64,000 bases of DNA, from the NCBI GenBank assembly GCA_037074765.1, contig JBAMDO010000011.1:353712-417711 (forward strand), written 5' to 3'. The DNA comes from Mansonella perstans. Lineage: Eukaryota > Nematoda > Chromadorea > Rhabditida > Onchocercidae. The notes under the pieces were generated by a model that saw only the letters and a program-made list of their open reading frames with translations, did not search any database and was not told where the DNA came from. Of the stretch, positions 62,101 to 64,000 are shown one piece after another (within the stretch, counting starts at the first letter, position 1; each line of letters begins with the position of its first letter). The translations under genes were made by a program, and so were the position numbers.

Positions 62101-64000
62101 AGAAGTCGTCAATTATCACATGTAAGAATTCTTACTTTGTTATTTTCTAAATTTATTTTAAAATTTCAAAATAAACTTTGTAAGTTTTTCAAATGTTACA
62201 TTTCATTGAAAAGCATTTCAATTTGTAATAAAAATTTCTAATCAAAAAAAAAATTTCAATATTAAATAAAATCTAACATGGATTTTAGCAATTGAGGTTT
62301 AATGAGGTTAAATTTTACTAATTTTGTTAAATGTATTAAAAAAGTACTGAAATTTTTTTATTTGATATTTAAATTTTAAAATTTTTTTAAAAAAATAGGT
62401 GAATGAAGGCGGTGATTCATTACTGCATATTGCATGTCGTTCCGGTAACAACGATATGTTGGAATTTCTTACAAATTATGCTCAAATTGATGTGAATGCG
62501 ACAAATTCAGTTGGTTGGACAGCACTTCATGAAGCAGCCTTCAGAGGAGATATTTCTTCATTGAGGGTATTGCATAAGCTTGAAGCTGATGCAAATATTT
62601 TTGATAAGGTTATATTTATTAATTTTAACCTTAAATTTACTATAAAATTATCTTGAAAAAAAAATTATAAAAAAATCTTATTTCATATTCATGTTTCAAA
62701 ATTTAAAGATTAAAAATTTTGATAGTTTATTCAAAATTTTACGATGTAAAAAAAGAAAATTTTTTTCAGCTTGCAAAATTTTTAATTTATTTTGTGATTT
62801 TTGAAAAAATTTTTATTTATTTTTAGGAAGATCGAACACCGTTGCATATTGCAGCAGCAGCTGGTCATACGAATATTGCAGAGTTACTAATTGAGAAATT
62901 TAATGGATCAATACTTGCTCGTACACGCGATGGCAGTACGCTGTTACACGTTGCCGCTTCAAGTGGACATGCTTCTACTGCATTAACATTCTTAAAACAC
63001 GGTGTACCTCTTCATATGCCAAATAGACGAGGTATTAATAATTGTAACTTTCATTAACTAAATATCATTGATGAGCGATATATTGATTAATGCGTCACCA
63101 TGAAATATTTTTTTGGAGCTTAGCATAAATTTCTAAGTTGAAAGCTGATATATTATCAATTAAAATGAATTAACCAGTATTATTTTTTAATTTGATTTTT
63201 TCAAAATTTCATTAATTTATTTTTCAACTTAATTTCTTAATAATAATTTAATAATTTTCTCTTAATTTTTTGTTAGTACGTTATGAAAAAGCTACATGAT
63301 ACTTTTGCAATATTTTTGAAACTATTTTAATAATGAAAAAAGAAAATTAATATAATAAACTAATTAGTTCAGGTGCTTTGGGTTTGCACTCTGCCGCAGC
63401 TGCTGGTTTCACAGATGTTGTTCAATTGTTAATTAATCGAGGAACAGATGTTGAGATCAAAACTAGAGTAATTGAATTTTTTTTTTTTTGGTAAAAAGTT
63501 TGAAATAATAAAATTTTGTTGAAAAATTTTGCAAAATTTTGTTTTGTTTCGGTTAATTAAAATTAAAACAGTTCAATCAGGAAATTCAGCTAATTCAAAT
63601 AATAATATTCCTTCAAAAAAATTTTCTAAAAGAATAATCATTTTTAAAACGAAATTGAATAATTATTTTATTAATGGAATGGGAATTTTGAAATTTAAAA
63701 AATAATTTAATATAGTAAAGCAATTTAATTTAAAAAATATACTTTAATGAAGGAATTTAATTTAGTGATAATTGCAGGATAATTATACGGCTTTACATGT
63801 TGCAGTACAAGCAGGTAAAGCATCCGTTGTGGAGACATTATTGGGACATGGCGCAGATGTAGATGTTCATGGTGGCGCAATTGGTGAAACAGCGCTACAC
63901 ATTGCTGCATCATTAACAACTGATGATGCAATCGAATGTGCAATAATGTTATTGAAAAGTGGTGCACAAACGAATGTTACACGTAATGACGGTGAAACGC
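59125..64000 (+). CDS. trp-4: TRP-4/NOMPC (TRPN) mechanosensory channel, N-terminal part
   Basis: Exons in the window: 59125-60078, 60223-60312, 61203-61301, 61722-61838, 61918-62121, 62399-62608, 62827-63031, 63373-63467 and 63778 to the edge. All join in phase, about 732 codons; the gene continues to the right. TRPN channels gate cation current in mechanosensory neurons, with about 29 ankyrin repeats forming a spring (family knowledge). Residues 1-318 are one exon, Ser/Asn-rich without repeats. Ankyrin repeats follow from about residue 319, roughly one per exon. I count about twelve, e.g. LLSHAVNGEWAEM, GQTIAHIAALYADE, GDSLLHIACRSGNN, GWTALHEAAFRGD, RTPLHIAAAAGHTN, GSTLLHVAASSGHA and NYTALHVAVQAGKA. 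The identity rests on the NOMPC-like order, especially SILARTRDGSTLLH, GVPLHMPNRRG and VVETLLGHGADV. The ATG is the first Met of exon 1. The membrane part is outside the window, so channel function is not seen directly. Confidence 0.9.
60786..61085 (+). other. 99-codon open frame inside trp-4 intron 2
   Basis: ATG-to-TAA frame on the same strand, between trp-4 exons 2 and 3. It is rich in Lys/Arg at both ends (MRKKRVEIKKRERI at the C-terminus) with a hydrophobic middle (LFTVITFLILF). No family is recognised. It may be chance in AT-rich DNA, a nested gene or an alternative exon. Confidence 0.25.

Noticed and set aside
1..64000. tRNA or rRNA genes
   Set aside because: I looked for GGTTCRANNCC-type B boxes and ribosomal RNA-like blocks by eye and found none convincing. 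A tRNAscan/Infernal run would settle it.

Overview
This window looks like nuclear DNA from a nematode, most likely a filarial or other spirurid worm. The base composition is very AT-rich, with long A/T tracts. All genes are split by spliceosomal introns with worm-style acceptors (usually TTTCAG or TTTTAG). The best-matching proteins are metazoan: an ARID3/CFI-1 transcription factor, an ALC1/CHD1L remodeler, an AF9/ENL-type YEATS protein and a TRP-4/NOMPC ankyrin channel. Most open frames are chance readings of low-complexity DNA. I rebuilt the genes exon by exon from splice sites, reading phase and family motifs, and every join below is in phase.

Layout. From 1 to about 20,090 there is gene-poor DNA with microsatellites, hairpins and homopolymer runs; it is the likely 5' regulatory territory of the first gene. 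From 20,093 to 33,652 (+) lies a ten-exon cfi-1 (ARID3/dead ringer) gene of about 611 residues with introns up to 4.75 kb. From 34,806 to 36,619 (-) lies a compact gene for a small, probably secreted or membrane-anchored protein of unknown family, with a possible 30-nt microexon. From 36.6 to 40.7 kb is mostly empty DNA with one GC-rich island. From 40,747 to 47,714 (+) lies a 17-exon ALC1/CHD1L gene of about 870 residues with SNF2 ATPase, linker and C-terminal macro domain. From 47.7 to 52.6 kb is intergenic DNA holding a 72-bp minisatellite of about 16 copies. From 52,637 to 55,791 (+) lies a five-exon AF9/ENL-like gene (YEATS plus C-terminal AHD). From 55.8 to 59.0 kb is intergenic DNA with a possible hAT-like remnant. 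From 59,125 to the right edge (+) lies the 5' part of trp-4, with about 12 ankyrin repeats read before the window ends.

How the genes relate. They are not an operon: spacing is several kb and the genes are functionally diverse. Three (cfi-1, ALC1, YEATS) are nuclear chromatin or transcription proteins, and trp-4 is a mechanosensory channel. Four of the five genes have a splice acceptor only 4-24 nt before the start codon, which fits spliced-leader trans-splicing. The most notable content is an apparently intact ALC1 with a macro domain in a nematode, the orphan minus-strand gene, a YEATS pocket substitution, and several structured noncoding repeats.
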